A DNA stretch of 64,000 nt from Phellopilus nigrolimitatus (lineage: Eukaryota; Basidiomycota; Agaricomycetes; Hymenochaetales; Hymenochaetaceae), in NCBI GenBank assembly GCA_021029095.1, contig JAJOHG010000016.1, positions 62,001 to 126,000 on the forward strand, in the 5' to 3' direction. The notes under the pieces were generated by a model. The model saw only the letters and a list, made by a program, of their open reading frames with translations, did not search any database and was not told the DNA's origin. The position numbers were made by a program, and so were the translations under genes. Numbering within the stretch: position 1 is the first letter of the stretch; each line of letters starts with the position of its first letter. Positions 10,865-23,631 of the stretch are shown here, piece by piece.

Positions 10865-13800
10865 ATGTCTGACGAGTCACCGCCGCCGAAGCCCAAGGTA
10901 GGCTCGCTCAGAGACCGCATCGCCGCCTTCGAAAAGAAACCCGCAGACCCGGCAGCCCCGCCGCCCGCGCCTGCGCCGCGCCCTAAGCCCAGCCAGTGGA
11001 AGCCCAAGACCGCGTCGCCCCCGTCGTCGCCCCCGCGTGCCGCGGCCGCGGCCGTGGGCGGAGATGATGAGGAGCATAAGCATGCCGTGCGGGCGGGCAT
11101 GAGCGCGGCTGATGCGAAAGAGAGCATCGTGATCGGCGGGAGCCTGAAGGAGCGCATGGCTGCGCTGCAGGGCCGGGGTGGCTTCGGAGCTCCTGCACCT
11201 CCAGCCCCGCCGAAGCCGGCGTCGGACAGGCCGAAGTGGAAGCCTCCGCCGCCTGTACATGCGCCCGAGGAGGATCAAGATGATCAGGAGCACTCGGAGC
11301 GCGAACGCGAGCACGCGAAGTCTCCTGTCCCGAGTGTCGACGCTGCCTCTATCTCGGAGGCCACGGACGGAGAGAAGTCGGCAACGCAGGAAGAAGGTGC
11401 GGAGAGCGAAGCCGATCCGGAGGAGGAAGAGAGGAAGCGCCGTGCTGCGATTGCAGCGCGTATGGCGCGGCTCGGTGGAGCTAGGTTCGGGATGGGCCCA
11501 CCGATATTCGCTCCTAAACCTCATACGAAGAAATCTGTGGACGATGCGAAGTCGCCCACTGAGGAAGCCGTCACGGGAAGCAACGAATCGGTTCACTCGA
11601 CTGATGCTCGTAAGAGGTTATTTTTATCCCGAGATCAGTGCAGTCACTAACCTCATGCTTTTCAGCTGCCGTTTCTGCGGAAAGTGAGGAGAAATCCCCA
11701 TCCCATGCTGCAGACAGTGCGGACGAAATTTCGGAACCGCACGCTTTGAAAGTTGGGCTTCCGGATGGTATGTATCATCTGCTACCGCAGTCGACCATTT
11801 TCATTGACTTGTATTCGTTTAGCACCTTCCCAAACCTCCCTCGTGTCTGTTGATTCTGCCTCATCATCCGCTCGAAGCCCACCTACGACCATGCCAGTGC
11901 CGGCCGGTCCTCGCCGCTCTAAACCTCCACGTAGGCGCCCTCCGAAGTCTCCTCTTCCTTCGAACGCCTCTTTACCTGAGACCCCTATCGACACGCCTAC
12001 GGAAATAACTCCAGAGACTGCTGCTTCTTTGATAGCTCCAGAGCATGAGGGTTCTCGTGAAGTCGATGTAACTTCCGCAGACTTCCCTTCGCCTCCAGTG
12101 CGCGACGAGAAGAAGCTTGAAGAGGATGAGCTGGCAGAACCCGCTGCCGCAGCTGATAACGAGGAAGATGATCCAGACGCGTCTACCGGACTTAAGAACG
12201 AAGCTACGTCTGATGAGGCTGCGGAACCAGAGCCAGAGAAGGAAGAGGATGTCGCTGCGCGTCGGAAGCGTATTGCAGAGCGTATTGCTAAGTCGGGCGG
12301 GTTCAACCCTTTCTCTGGTCAGCCACGCCGGACATCCACCTCGTCGGAGCAGGCTGAGCCTGATACTCCGCTTTCGCCTTCGAACGCGACCGCAGAAGCT
12401 GTGCCGCGGAAGGATAGCTTAGAGACAGCGCCTGCGCCGAGTACCAAGGAGCCCGCGTCTGATTATGAGAAGTCTGGCTCTGTGGAAAGCACGGAAGCCG
12501 TTGAAGAACCCAAGGAGGACGAGGAGAATGGTAAATAAGCGTCTTCCTCTTTATACGCACAATAAGCTATGTACTTTTAAGAGCTACCCGCCTTCTGTCC
12601 TAGGTGTATTCAATTTGGTTGATTCGTGGTCTTCTTTTTTTTTTCTTCCTCAGATCTTCCTCATCATCATCGTCATTTATACAATTTTACGGCAGACTCT
12701 GACTTGCAGGCTGACGCTGACGTCCGTCTTCACCGTGAGGCCGTTGAGCGAAGTACGGCACAATTTATCGATACCGGGAACTCTGATGAGAATTCTTGGT
12801 CAGCGGGTGGCGGCCATGAGGCGGATAGAAACGTCGCCGGCTACGAGCGCGAGGTCAACGTGGCGGCATCGCCTGGCGATGTGCACGATGGCGGTGGAGA
12901 TGCTGCATCCATCCACAACTTCGACTTTCCTGATCCAGAGACAGCTGCCACTGAGCCAGAACAAGAAGAACGAGAGCTAGACGAAGACGAAAGCGAAGGA
13001 CTACTGACCAGCGACGCGCCGGCACGTGCTCCAGACGACTCGGACGCGTACGACGCGCAGACCATGGCACCGCCACGGATCACCAGACCCCTGCCGCCTA
13101 CCCCAGAGCTAGACGAGGACACAGAGCAGCCGAACTCCTCTTCGTCGTCGTCGTCGGCGGCGGCCCCGCCGCCGCTCTCGACCAGTCCCCCGCCGTTGTC
13201 TGCCCCGCCTTCACCACCACCACCACAACCGTCGACCAATGCCTTCTCCTCAACCTCAAGCGATTCACCTCCCCCTCCCCCTCCACCCCCGCCGCCTCCG
13301 CCACCCCTTCCTCTCCCGGCACCGCCGCGCCTGAACCCGCTTATACGTAGGTCGTCGCTCTCGTCGCAGCCTAGCCCAAGCACAGGCCGACCCGGGCTCC
13401 CGAAGCGCAACAACACCATCTCTGTCTCCGCACACACGCGTGCGCCGTCATCGCCCACCCCCGGGTCCGGGTCTTCCGTGACCCCCCTCCTGAAGCGGAA
13501 CAATACAATATCTGCGCACACGCGCGCACCGTCCGCACCAAATCTCCTCTCAAAATACCCGCCGAGCTCCCCGTCTGCGTCAGCGAGCACGAGCACGCCC
13601 GCGAAGACGGGAAAACGCAACTCGGTCTCGCAGCTTGCGGCCCAGCTCTCGGCAACCGTCCAGTTTGCGCCGCCTACGCCAGCGGGCACACCAGTGCGAA
13701 GAGACTCGGTCTCAACCCCGGTGCGTCCGCCGCTGACGCCAAGCTCCCCGCCGGTGACTCCGCCGTTGAAACAGTCCACGGAGCCTGTTCCGGCGAGTCA

Positions 13801-16619
13801 GAGCGCACCTGGTTCTCCGCCTCTTACACCACGACCGCCTCGGACACCTAAAAGCCCGCCACCGAAGCCCCCGAAGCCCGTTATACCAGGCGTTACTCAG
13901 GCTCCGACTTCGACTGCATCGGCTTCTCCGCCCCCACCCCCGCCTCCACCACCTCCGCCGCCGCTGCTCCCAGAAAGCACACCAGTGAAAAAAGATGCGA
14001 GTACAAGCTACACGCCTCCGAGTCCCCAGACTCCGTCTGCAAGCACGTCTGACTTGCCGCTTCCGCCTCCTGCGGTACTCCCGCCGGAAGGCAAACCCAC
14101 TATTCCTATTCCTTCGCGCCAGCTTTCGACTCCTGTTGTTTCTTCAGCGCCGCCCACGCCGCCGTCAAAAGGCCTGCCTGTCAGGAGGCATACCGCCCCG
14201 CCGCCGCCGCGCGCCCCGCCTCTTCTGCCAGCAGATGCAGCGGACTCGGAGGCGGCGTTGCAGGTTCCCCGGCCTCCCCTACGGTCGATTCCTTCGCTAC
14301 CTTCGCCGACGCAGGAAAGAATGGAGGATGAGTTTGAAGATGTTAGTGGGGAGGAAGAGCAGGAGGAATCGGAGGAAGAGCAGCCAGACGATCCCGATAT
14401 GGGTGAGATCGAAGGGTCGTCCGACGACGATCTGTATCAGAGCGCGGAAACTGGGAAAGATGAAGGTGCCTTTTCTATCTGAATCCTTTTCGGCGATGAT
14501 ACTTATTCATCTCCTAATGCTGTCAATACCACTGCAGCCGACTCGATTGCGAAGCCTGACAACCCGCTCATTTCGAAATGGTCGCGAGACACGTCAGCTG
14601 CGGCGTCCCCAGCCAACTCGGTCAGTACACATGAGGAGGACCCGCGGTTCCCGCCCATGTCGGCGTTCCCTCCGCCTCCGAAACTTCCCGTAAAGCACCT
14701 CGCGAAGAACCCTGCGACGGCAAAGTCGCTGCTGCTTGAGCGTAGGCCGTTTGGCTCAATTGGCAGTTCGACGGCGTCGTTGCCCGAGCGGGGGGTCTTC
14801 GACGAGCCTGTTGGAGGTGCGTCATAAATCTATGGAATTATCTGCTTCAGCTTGTATTTAAGTCCCTTCAAGACCCTGTAGACCCTTCATTCGTAAGCTC
14901 GAACGGTACAAAGGTGTCGCTGACGTCCGCCATAGAGAAGGCACTCGCGAAAAGCCCGCCGTTGGCGCGCACTCCGTCTTCGGCTTCGAGGACCGGCTCT
15001 CCACCTCCTGGCGCTGGCGCTAGTGAGGACCCCGAAGCGATCAAGCACCGGATGATTGCAGAAAAGTTGGCAAAGCTTGACGGCCTCGCGTTGCCCGCGC
15101 CGATGCCCTTCCCGTCTCCGTCTGAGCAGCCGTCGACGTCTGAAGCGCCTGCCAAAGCTGAAGAGGCGGAGACGGAGGAGGCGCGTAAGGCGAGGATCTC
15201 GTCGAGATTGATTTCGATGGGTGGGGTAAGAACGAGCTTCCTGCCGATGCCTTCGTTCGGCTCGAAGATTGCCTTGCACGACTCCCTGGGTAAGGGAACG
15301 TATTTTGTTTAGATACTTTTTAGTACTGACCGACGAATTGACAATATGTTCACTAGATATTGAGGACGGACACAGTGCAGATGGGGAGGAAGACGCTAGT
15401 CCATTCGGCTATCCTTCACGATTCGGAAGACGGCCATCCACCAGACGGCAGCTGTCGAACTCTTCGCGCTTCGTCGAAGACCTACCGCCGCCGCCACCGT
15501 TCCTGAAGCGTGCACTCGCTCCGACGCGCTCGTCCACGCTGCCGGCTTTCTCGACCATGGGGCAGTCCTTGTATAGCTCGGGCCGCACGATGTCGATGCG
15601 TACGATGGACCGGAAGGCGGCGGCGGCAGCGTTCAGGTCGATCACGCCCGATTTGAAGACGTCGAGCAGCGGCGAGTTCGTCATGGTCGAGGAACCGGAG
15701 GAGTTCGACATCCCCCGCGCTGAGTGGGACCTGCCGCGCATCCCGAACGCGTCGCTGGGGTTCCCGAGCACCGTCGACCTCTCCAAGCCGAACTGGGCGG
15801 AGCGCTCGCGGTCGTCCTCCCCGCCGCCGGTCAGCGCCCCCGCCATCGTGGAGACGGACTCGCTCGGCCGGAGCACGGCGTCGACGTCGCTGAGTGCGCC
15901 GTCCGGCTCGGGCTCGGGCACGCTGACCCGTGAGCCGTCGGGCACGTCGGGCATGGGGTCCTCGACCGCGCCGTCGACGCCGCTCTCCCCGAGCACGGAC
16001 GCGCTGCAGCCGTCGAACGACGAGCTGCTCGACCTCTGGGGGCGCGTCGGGCTGCACGTCAGCGACGCCGCGGCGGTGCTCTTCGAGAAGTCGCGCCGCG
16101 TGCTCGTCGGCGACGGGACGTACACCGGGTTCGTGCTCGCGGTCGCGCGGCAGGTGCCCGCGGCGGCGCTCCCGAGCCGCGCGGCGCGCTACCCGTACGG
16201 GCACCTGGTGTACTTCCAGACGGCGGGCACGGTGCACAAGCGCTTCGCGGAGATCATGCCCGGGGACGTGATTGTGCTGCAGAACGCGCTGTTCAAGGGC
16301 TTCAAGGGCCTGCACCAGAGCTACCAGGCGGAGCTGGGCACGAAGGGGACGCCGGTTGTGGGCATCATTGGCGAGTTCGATATAAGGAAGACGAAGGTGA
16401 GGGTGTACGAGGCGAATCAGCATGTTGGGTGTCAGGTCCGTGTTTTGCCTTGCTGGCTCGACGTGATATCAATCACTCTTCTATAGACGGTGGAATATGT
16501 TAGTTATCGCTTTGAAGATCTCAAGAGCGGCACGGTTAAGGTGCGTTACGCTATCTTCTTTCGGGGAGGAAACCCATCTAACTTTGTTCCCGCAGATTTT
16601 CAGAGTGGCAGAGGCTTGA
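10865..16619 (+). CDS. BBC1: BBC1/AIM3-type actin cortical patch protein, proline-rich
   Basis: Nine exons encode 1739 aa: 10865-11609, 11666-11767, 11823-12530, 12654-14465, 14538-14816, 14873-15289, 15357-16435, 16487-16540, 16596-16619. It starts MSDESPPPKPKVGSLRDRI, then acidic and proline-rich sequence with several polyproline runs (near 13260-13320 and 13930-13970). The C-terminal globular domain (WGRVGLHVSDAAAVLFEKS, AGTVHKRFAEIMPGDVIVLQ, GTPVVGIIGEFD) is the cysteine-proteinase-fold domain of fungal BBC1/AIM3 proteins, which act with type I myosin and Las17 at endocytic actin patches. No N-terminal SH3 domain is seen, unlike yeast Bbc1. A short motif recurs about five times, with R-x3-I-x2-R, then M or L, then GG (for example RRAAIAARMARLGGARFG, RRKRIAERIAKSGGFNPF, ARKARISSRLISMGG). 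The first six introns are all phase 1. Confidence 0.85.
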
Positions 16620-16916
16620 TTTTTGTTTTTTATATACACGCTCTCTTGCTTGTTTTTCTATTACTCTAAGGATAACACTTGGCTCACCTTGTACACTTTC
16701 GTATCACACCCTTTCTTGCTCATCTTAGCGTCGATCTGCCAGCCTGCTCGCATAAGTCGAATGTAATTTATATAGATTGAATGGATAGTTGAATGATTAG
16801 AGACCGTCTGCCATACATATTTCATACATATCACTAGAGTGAAGAAAAGAGATTAAGTGCGCATGCGCCCTTCCCTCGCCGAAGGTGGAAGAGCGCTTCA
16901 AGAAAGAATCGTTGAA

Positions 16917-17601
16917 CTACTTCACCAGAGGTCTGATTCCCATGCCGTTGTCTTTTAGGCTGCCCGTGTAGCTCTTAACTTCTTTCTCGTACGCAGCTGG
17001 AAGGCCAAACTTGTATTCAGTAAAGGCTCAAGACAGGACGCGAGCTATGGGGCTCACTCAGGGCCTTTTCCGTGTTGATCTTGGGTTTCTTTGCTGGAGC
17101 GTCATCTGAAGATTCTGCAGACGGTTCAGATGAAGGCGCTCGCCGTTTTCCTCTGTTTTTCTGAACGAAGGGAGGGGTCAAACAATGGTAATCTGCACAT
17201 CTACTGCGTACTCACGAATCGGTTCTCAAACTGGCGTTTACTGCCATTCAAATGAGCCAAAGTTAATTAAAAATTTCGCTAGCCTTAGGGAGAGAGATCA
17301 CTGCGTTACGTTTCGAGCTCCTGTTCGCGTTTCTTCTTGTCTTCGTCCTCCTGTAGGCATGACGGGAACCTCGGAGATGAGAACGTGCGCCAGACATCAC
17401 AGATAGCTCGAGATACGGTACCATTTTGGTTCGCTTGAACCGTTCGAGAAACGAGCCGTCATCAGAGAAGACGTTGGCGGGCTTGGGCTTGTGCGAGCTT
17501 GAGGTCTTCGAGCTGGACGGCGTCGGCGTCGCAGAAGGGCGCGTGGCAGGCGTCGAGCGGCCTGAGGTCGCCATGATTTGAGGGGCTGGCGTTGTAGACA
17601 T
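16917..17601 (-). CDS. Small conserved-looking nuclear-type protein, function unknown
   Basis: Exons on the minus strand: 17601-17422, 17350-17310, 17240-17216, 17160-17058, 17026-16917; product 152 aa. The N-terminus is Ser/Thr/Pro-rich (MSTTPAPQIMATSGRSTP), then KPANVFSDDGSFLERFKRTK, a basic/acidic helix (EDEDKKKREQELE), RQFENRFKNRGKRRAPS and a C-terminus YKFGLPAAYEKEVKSY ending GIRPLVK. The NDGSFLxxF-like segment resembles one in SUGP1-type splicing factors, but that is only a short match and I assign no function. The acceptor of the last exon (TTGAG) is weak; the others are standard. Confidence 0.6.
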
Positions 17602-17990
17602 CGTGCCGGAACAGCGAGTGTAGCAGCAGTATGGTGATGAGAAAGGAAGCAAGGCCGATACCGGTGTCCCCGATCCGGATGTATTTCTCACGCCTTCGGA
17701 GTTTAAATCACGTCTCTAAGTAGCTTACATGCACGTCGCGTCGCGCTCCATCTTTACGACCTCCATCTGCTCTCCCTCCTGAAATGCCCAATGTCTGATT
17801 GCTTTCAGCTCTCATTCAAATAACGAGAAATATCCTGCCCAGAAATCCGGCAGTGAACCGATTGTATTCTGATCGCTCAATACGCCGTGCCACTCAAGTC
17901 GAGCCTCCTGCATTCGGACGTATAAGAAAGTGTTCAGCAGGCTAGCCTGGAAAGCCCGACCTTCAACTCGCTTCCATAAGTTACGGAAGC

Positions 17991-20594
17991 ATGTCAGATA
18001 AGCAGCCGCCTCACAAGAAGGCGAAGCATGATGTTGTTGCACATGCAGAAGGATCTGGTAAAGTCTCTATCCTGTCTGTAGTATGTCTTACTTGCCTTCG
18101 CTAATGCGTACGAATCAGAAACAGAAAACAAACTCAGCAGACTGCAAAGAATAATCACTGGCGAGAGGTCTAAAGCGATGAAGATAAAGCGTACTGGTCA
18201 AAGTGTGAAGAAGACAGAAAGGCAAAGCAGGGTTCGAATTTCGGGCAAGCTGGCGCTCATGCTTCAGATGCCATTTGATGTTTTCTGCGAAGTAAGCTGC
18301 ACACTTTCTCATGGACGCACGGCCCGCAAACACTTTGCGTCTCAGATTGCAGGTCACTTGTCGCCATTGGACTTGCTTCATCTTGCACGATCGACCCGAC
18401 CTTTGCGCGATATGCTCATGTCGAAAAGCGCAAGACAGATATGGTGCACATCGCTAAGTGCACTGGATATCCCAGAGTGCCCGAGTGATATCAACGAACC
18501 GCAGCTTGCCAGCCTCATCTTCGAAAACTTCTGTCAAGTAAGGATATTGTTTCTGGGATCGGTTCTACGTGTTTGATTGCGGACAACAGGGGTGTGGAGC
18601 ACCGCGTGTTAACAAGGTAGACTATGGCTTGAGGGTGCGTCTCTGCGCAGGCTGCTTTACTCTCAAGTTAGTGGCATCGGCTGTTATATTCCACTGTGTA
18701 TTACTGACGTGTTCTGAGAAGTGTTGTTCGTGGGACGAAATTGGTCGAAGAAGTCGATAGTACGTTTTGCAAAGATTATAACATTTATCGGCTTTGTTAT
18801 TTCAACGGTGGTGTGTATGAACATTCAAGTTTTGAATATGCTGAGTTCAACGACTTTGCTTGGACAGGATACATAATTGTTCAGTATCCTCTGTGTCTGC
18901 CAGACAGCACTTTCGCGAAGCAGAGATTTTTTAGGCCTGACTTCTCAGATACTCTTCGCCAGTACTTGTCATATGACCCGGGCTCTGACGGTCAGAAGAG
19001 CTTTATAGAAAAACGAAAACAGTTGGTAGAGGAGATATGCATGGTTTGTCCTTCTCGTATAACATTTCTGTATAGTTCATTCATATGTATATGTTCTTTT
19101 CAGCACGGGTTGGCTATTGAGAAATGGCTCATGCAGAATGCCGATAAGAAACACAAGGATGAGGCGTCAAAGACGCGATCGAGGCGAGACAGGTTCGTGC
19201 TGTGCTTGATGATGAGTCCGGCCGGATCTTGATATCGTATGTTGCAAAGCATTTTTACGAGGCTTAGAGGAATGGGATATACGGACACGGACCTTAACAG
19301 TGATATCGATAATCGCGAATGGAAGTGGATCAGTTTGGTCTACCAGCCTCGTGAGTTGACTGAAAGAAGTGCGTCTAACAATCCTATGCACCGTCCTCCG
19401 ATTGACTTCTCCTAATCAGTCTGGAAATCAATACAACCGCAACTCGAAACGACGATTCGCTTAAGAAGAGAAAAGAGGACGCAGCTCGCTCTGGAGAGGC
19501 GGTACAAAGAACGAGAGGCGGAATTGGCACCTTTCTACAAGAATATATGCGACGATTGGGAAATACGCGTCGGCAGGTTTTCGGCACTGACCTTCAATGA
19601 GTTTATCCTACTTCCGGGGGTTAGAGAATTGATTGAGAAAGATGAGGGAACTGTCTCTATCACCAAGAACCAGTGGGATAAAATCGAACAGATGGTATAT
19701 GACGCGATCCGCCAACAGGAGTGTCGTATTGAAAAGGACTGCACTGCTTTCATTGTTTCTGCTTGGGAAGAGGCTGGCCTCAAGTCTCTAATTGAACGCT
19801 CATCCGGCGCGACGGACAAAATCATTTACCATGCGTCTGCATTCTTATCCTCCGTTCCAAGGTACGGTCGCGCTCTGGTGACGTACAAGGAACTTGTCGC
19901 TGCACGAGCGACACCTGGATGTACCAGAACTTGGCCATCTCATCTGCCGCCAAATCCCAGAGTCACGAAATACGCAAACGAATTGATTCGTTCTTTGGGT
20001 ATGCATGATATGACCACGATGGATAAGATGGAAGAAATGGGCGCTGTCTTTGTCTGCAAGTGCTGCGACCCAATATTTCACAGGAAAATGACATGGAAAG
20101 ATCTGGTGTGTATCTATGTCTTTGTTCATGTACCATTCGATTTATGCTATTCAAGGTCATTCATTTCTGCATCGAGGAAGATTGGCTTTCGAATGCGAAG
20201 CACTGCTTGTGAGTCACAGCTATCAAGCCTTCGACGCTTCGAATGAAACAAAGTTCAGCGATTTTATTAGGTCCAAGAAACCGGAATGCCATGTCGTGTT
20301 GATCGATGACCACGATATCGCAGACCGAGAGGATCTAGCAGAGATCGTTCATGAAGACCTGCCGGAGTCACCATCTCATGAAGAAGCTTCATACATCTGT
20401 GCTTTATGCAAGAGCATCAGCATTTGGAAGTATTTTGACCTTAGAACGCACGCTGAGGCGCATGTACGAGCGAGGTAAGCAATGTGTCTCCATTTACTTT
20501 AAAATTAACTGTTCGACGCTGACTATTCGCAAACATGATATTTAGACACGGCAAGACGATCGTGGAGCAGGCTGATATCAAGATTCTCGATTGA
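17991..20594 (+). CDS. F-box/zinc family copy 3, intact
   Basis: Twelve exons give 657 aa: 17991-18057, 18119-18291, 18346-18537, 18590-18666, 18722-18810, 18868-19043, 19104-19192, 19250-19368, 19420-20105, 20156-20208, 20271-20474, 20546-20594. Order of parts: basic N-terminus with RLQRIITGERSKAMKIKR; F-box (LMLQMPFDVFCE, IAGHLSPLDLLHLARSTRPL, SARQIW); knuckle QGCGAPRVNK...VRLCAGC; FFRPDFSDTLRQYLSYDPG; charged helix WKSIQPQLETTIRLRR; VFVCKCCDPIF...TWKDL; and a C-terminus with CALC and HVRARHG. F-box proteins recruit substrates to SCF ubiquitin ligases through Skp1; that role is inferred from the F-box alone. All exon joins stay in frame and no break is seen. Closest relative in the window is decayed copy 1. 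Confidence 0.8.
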
Positions 20595-21177
20595 AGGACA
20601 TTTTTCGACTGCTTTCTCATCCGCATACATGTATGCCGCTAACGCGACCCGTATATAGAAAGACTTTACCACTTGACACGCTGTATACTTAATTGTGTTC
20701 GCGCTGCTTGAAGCAGCTTCGTCCACGTAAAATAACAAGCTAGTAATTCTGACCCGAGATTGACATTTCGTTCTGCCGGTTACACTGCGACACGAATGCA
20801 GTAAAATAATCTAACCTCATAACAAAACCTTTTCGTAGTCTTCTCGGCTGAACGCTGCGAGTGATTAAAAAAAAATTAAATCCAGTACTCCTTTGCAGGG
20901 TATGTCAGTGGACGGTTTCACAGGCGTGGATGCTATGGTAGAATGTGGATAAATTAGTTGGTATTTATTTATGTCATCGTCGAGAAAACCCATGAAACTG
21001 AAGGAACAAATAACGTGTCTGAAACTCGTAGCAAAGCAAAGCAACAACGAAATCTGGAGGAATGCTGTCTAACAAAATTACAAGCATGCGTTGAGTGGTG
21101 CAAATCCGCCCACATGATGGACTGTGTTCAAAGTAAATAATTGACAATTAGCATGCGCATGGGCAGTCGTGAGTCCT
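20595..21177. other. Intergenic stretch, AT-rich
   Basis: Convergent 3' ends of the F-box gene and heme oxygenase. No gene or repeat recognised. Confidence 0.4.
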
Positions 21178-22319
21178 TCAGCCCATGACGGTCTGAACTA
21201 ACTCATCGAACCAATGCTGTGCGGCCTCGAGCTTGACGAAGCCCCGCGCACCCGTAAAGCCGCCGATGACGAGAGCGAAATGCGCAATCCCCACGGCAAG
21301 GACGACGCCGAGTACAGAGGACAACGAATACACTTTCTCTTCTGGCTCTGGCGCGCTAGCGACAAGAATAGGCTTGGAGACGAGCGCGGTGGGCGAAGGA
21401 GGGGGGCTTGGGTTTCCGAGCGGAGCCACAGCTGAAATTTGAGAAGATGCGACTGCAGGTTCCTTCAGAATCTTGAAGAGGCCTTCGTTGAGCTCGAAGA
21501 CTTTCACCGCTTCTTCTGCAATAGTCTCTGCGAAAAATAAATAGAAAAAATTCAATATTATTTATTAATAGGAATAAGGTGCGGTATTTGAAATCCCGTT
21601 TCGCACACTCACGCTTTCGGGACGCGTCATCACCTGCGCCTTGATTCATCATATCGCGGAACCACACCTTGATCTTGCGCATGTCGCCCATATTGGCAGG
21701 CTTGTCCTTTCCGAGCTGCCTGAAGTCGTAGAACTGCGTTCCACGCCCGTCATCGCGCTCGATCCCGTACGCCTTCGCGATACGCCGCCGAATGACCTGG
21801 CCGCCACTCAGGTCGCCCAGGTAACGCACGTACGCATGCGCGAGCAGCGGCGATGGGTCCTCTGCTTCATTCGCCAAATGTTGGATCCGAGAGATGTATG
21901 CGGAAAAGGGTGCCGGTGGATTGCTCTGCAGGTACTTGTGGACGGGGTGGTCTTCCCAGGATGACTCAGGTACGCCAAGGAGGAATGAGATATCTGAGGA
22001 AAGACTAGGGGCGCGGGAAAGAAGGGTCGGGTTGTACGTAGACGCGAGAGTAGGATGCGCGCTGTGCTTCTCGAGAGCCACTTCGAGGTTGCTGCGCGCA
22101 AGATGTTAGTGCACGAAGTAGGCGACATAAAGGCGGCGCCACTCACTTGTAGACATGAAAAAGCATCATCAAAAAGCGGATGTACTCATCCTTGTCGAGC
22201 TCGCCGCGCGTCAGCCATCCTGCTCCTTGGCTCTGCTCGGCACGCTCGTGGGCGACGGAGGTCGCGACCTTCAGCACCGAAGCGAGCGGCTGTGTAAAGT
22301 CGATCTGCGCGTTGGCCAT
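21178..22319 (-). CDS. HMX1: Heme oxygenase with C-terminal membrane anchor
   Basis: Exons on the minus strand: 22319-22147, 22091-21613, 21527-21178; product 333 aa. The proximal heme ligand is the His in KVATSVAHERAE, and the distal helix has the flexible glycine motif YLGDLSGGQVIRRR. Other family segments are EYIRFLMMLFHVYNNLEVAL and SAYISRIQHLA. After a Pro/Ser linker the tail has one hydrophobic segment (VLGVVLAVGIAHFALVIGG) followed by a short end, typical of tail-anchored ER heme oxygenases. The enzyme cleaves heme to biliverdin, CO and iron, in iron recycling and oxidative-stress responses. All introns keep frame. Confidence 0.93.
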
Positions 22320-22995
22320 GCCTAAACGAGTTATAGATGACTTGGTTATGTATGTTCAAGAACTGAGAGCAAAGAAACGACGATGAGTGTCCAGATGGTG
22401 GTGGTGGTAAGAGGAAGAGTAAGAACACTAAGGCAACCGCTTGTGGCGGCACAGGCCTTCTTTGCGTGAGCTGACGCGGTTTGTATCTTACGGAATGTTA
22501 TCTGATAATATTTAATTTTATCTTTCAGATTAGATAACGATTAGATCGCTTATTCAAATTATTGCTCATCTCTTCATTCTTTTTGGTTTGTGATCTGCCT
22601 GAGCTCATCCTATCAGAGAATACTTAGTCGATAGCGGTTGTGCGCTGTGCAAGAACTAAGGTCAATATTTCTTGTCGATTCCTTGTTCCTGGGCGGGCAA
22701 CTCATCCAATATGACTAGCGCTTATCACTTTTGTAAGATAGAAACGGCTTTCAGGAACAAGGCACGACGATGAAGGCAACTGCAATTGGATGAATTCTCA
22801 TACTGGTGAAGGTGTTGCAAAGGGACCACCTGAACCAATTTTTTTTTTAAATTCATTCGCAGATAGATACAGCAACATCTAAGCCAGGTATAAATTTATG
22901 GAGCGAATGCGATAGAATTGAGGGATCAAAGGAAGGCCAGTTGTGTAGAGGATGTTTTCAGCATGCATCTCGCCACCGAGTGGGTGACAAATATA
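22320..22995. other. Intergenic stretch upstream of heme oxygenase
   Basis: Promoter side of heme oxygenase, then AT-rich sequence up to the first TIR element. No gene seen. Confidence 0.35.
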
Positions 22996-23431
22996 CAGGT
23001 GGGTGTAGAAAGTCTACGGCCCCCCTAAATAAGGAAGGTGGTTCCCGTCCGCATCGCACACACTCATCCGCATCCTCCATTGTCATTCACCATTGCTTAC
23101 GGCACACTGCCAGCTCGAATCACCCAAAAATGCATTGTATCTTATGCAGTCTTTGCGGCGGGGCCTTTATCGGACCTGAAACCGAGCTTGGAAATGTGGT
23201 CAGAGCTACATCTGCATCACGTGATAGCAGTGGAAAGCGAACGGTACAACCTCGAATCGACCGCGTATACATTGTATTCTCCTCCTACATGTATAAAAAA
23301 GGGGTTTTTTTTTCAGTTAGACATCCTGTTTAGTCTTTTCTTAGGTGAATGCGACGATGTGGACACTCGGGCGGCACGGCGGGAACCACCTTCCTTATTT
23401 AGGGAGGCCGTAGACTTTCTACACCCACCTG
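22996..23431. mobile_element. MITE-like element with 52 bp terminal inverted repeats
   Basis: The two ends, 22996-23047 and 23380-23431, are inverted copies matching at 51 of 52 positions; both begin CAGGTGGGTGTAGAAAGTCT reading inward. The element is 436 bp, contains no transposase frame and is flanked by TA on each side (22994-22995 and 23432-23433). TA target duplication plus CAGG-type ends fit a non-autonomous Tc1/mariner-type element. The near identity of the ends suggests a young insertion. Confidence 0.85.
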
Positions 23432-23631
23432 TACTCACGATCCTAACCTGCTTTTGCTGGAGTGCCGAACGTTCAGATCAGGCTCTATGTGATCGCCGAA
23501 CGTCCAGATCAAGAAAATGAACGCATGCGGAAGCACGGATCATTTCCCGTCATCCTTTTCGATGGCGCGGTGGCGCAAAGGTTTTCGTGATTCCGCGTCG
23601 CTATGAAAACAGCTCAGACCAATTACATGTA

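Noticed and set aside
12841..13779. Long minus-strand frame opposite the proline-rich BBC1 exon
   Set aside because: It is a Gly/Ser-rich shadow of the polyproline exon, without a start context or splice partners.
15482..16423. 313 aa minus-strand frame
   Set aside because: Arg-rich mirror of the GC-rich BBC1 C-terminal domain.
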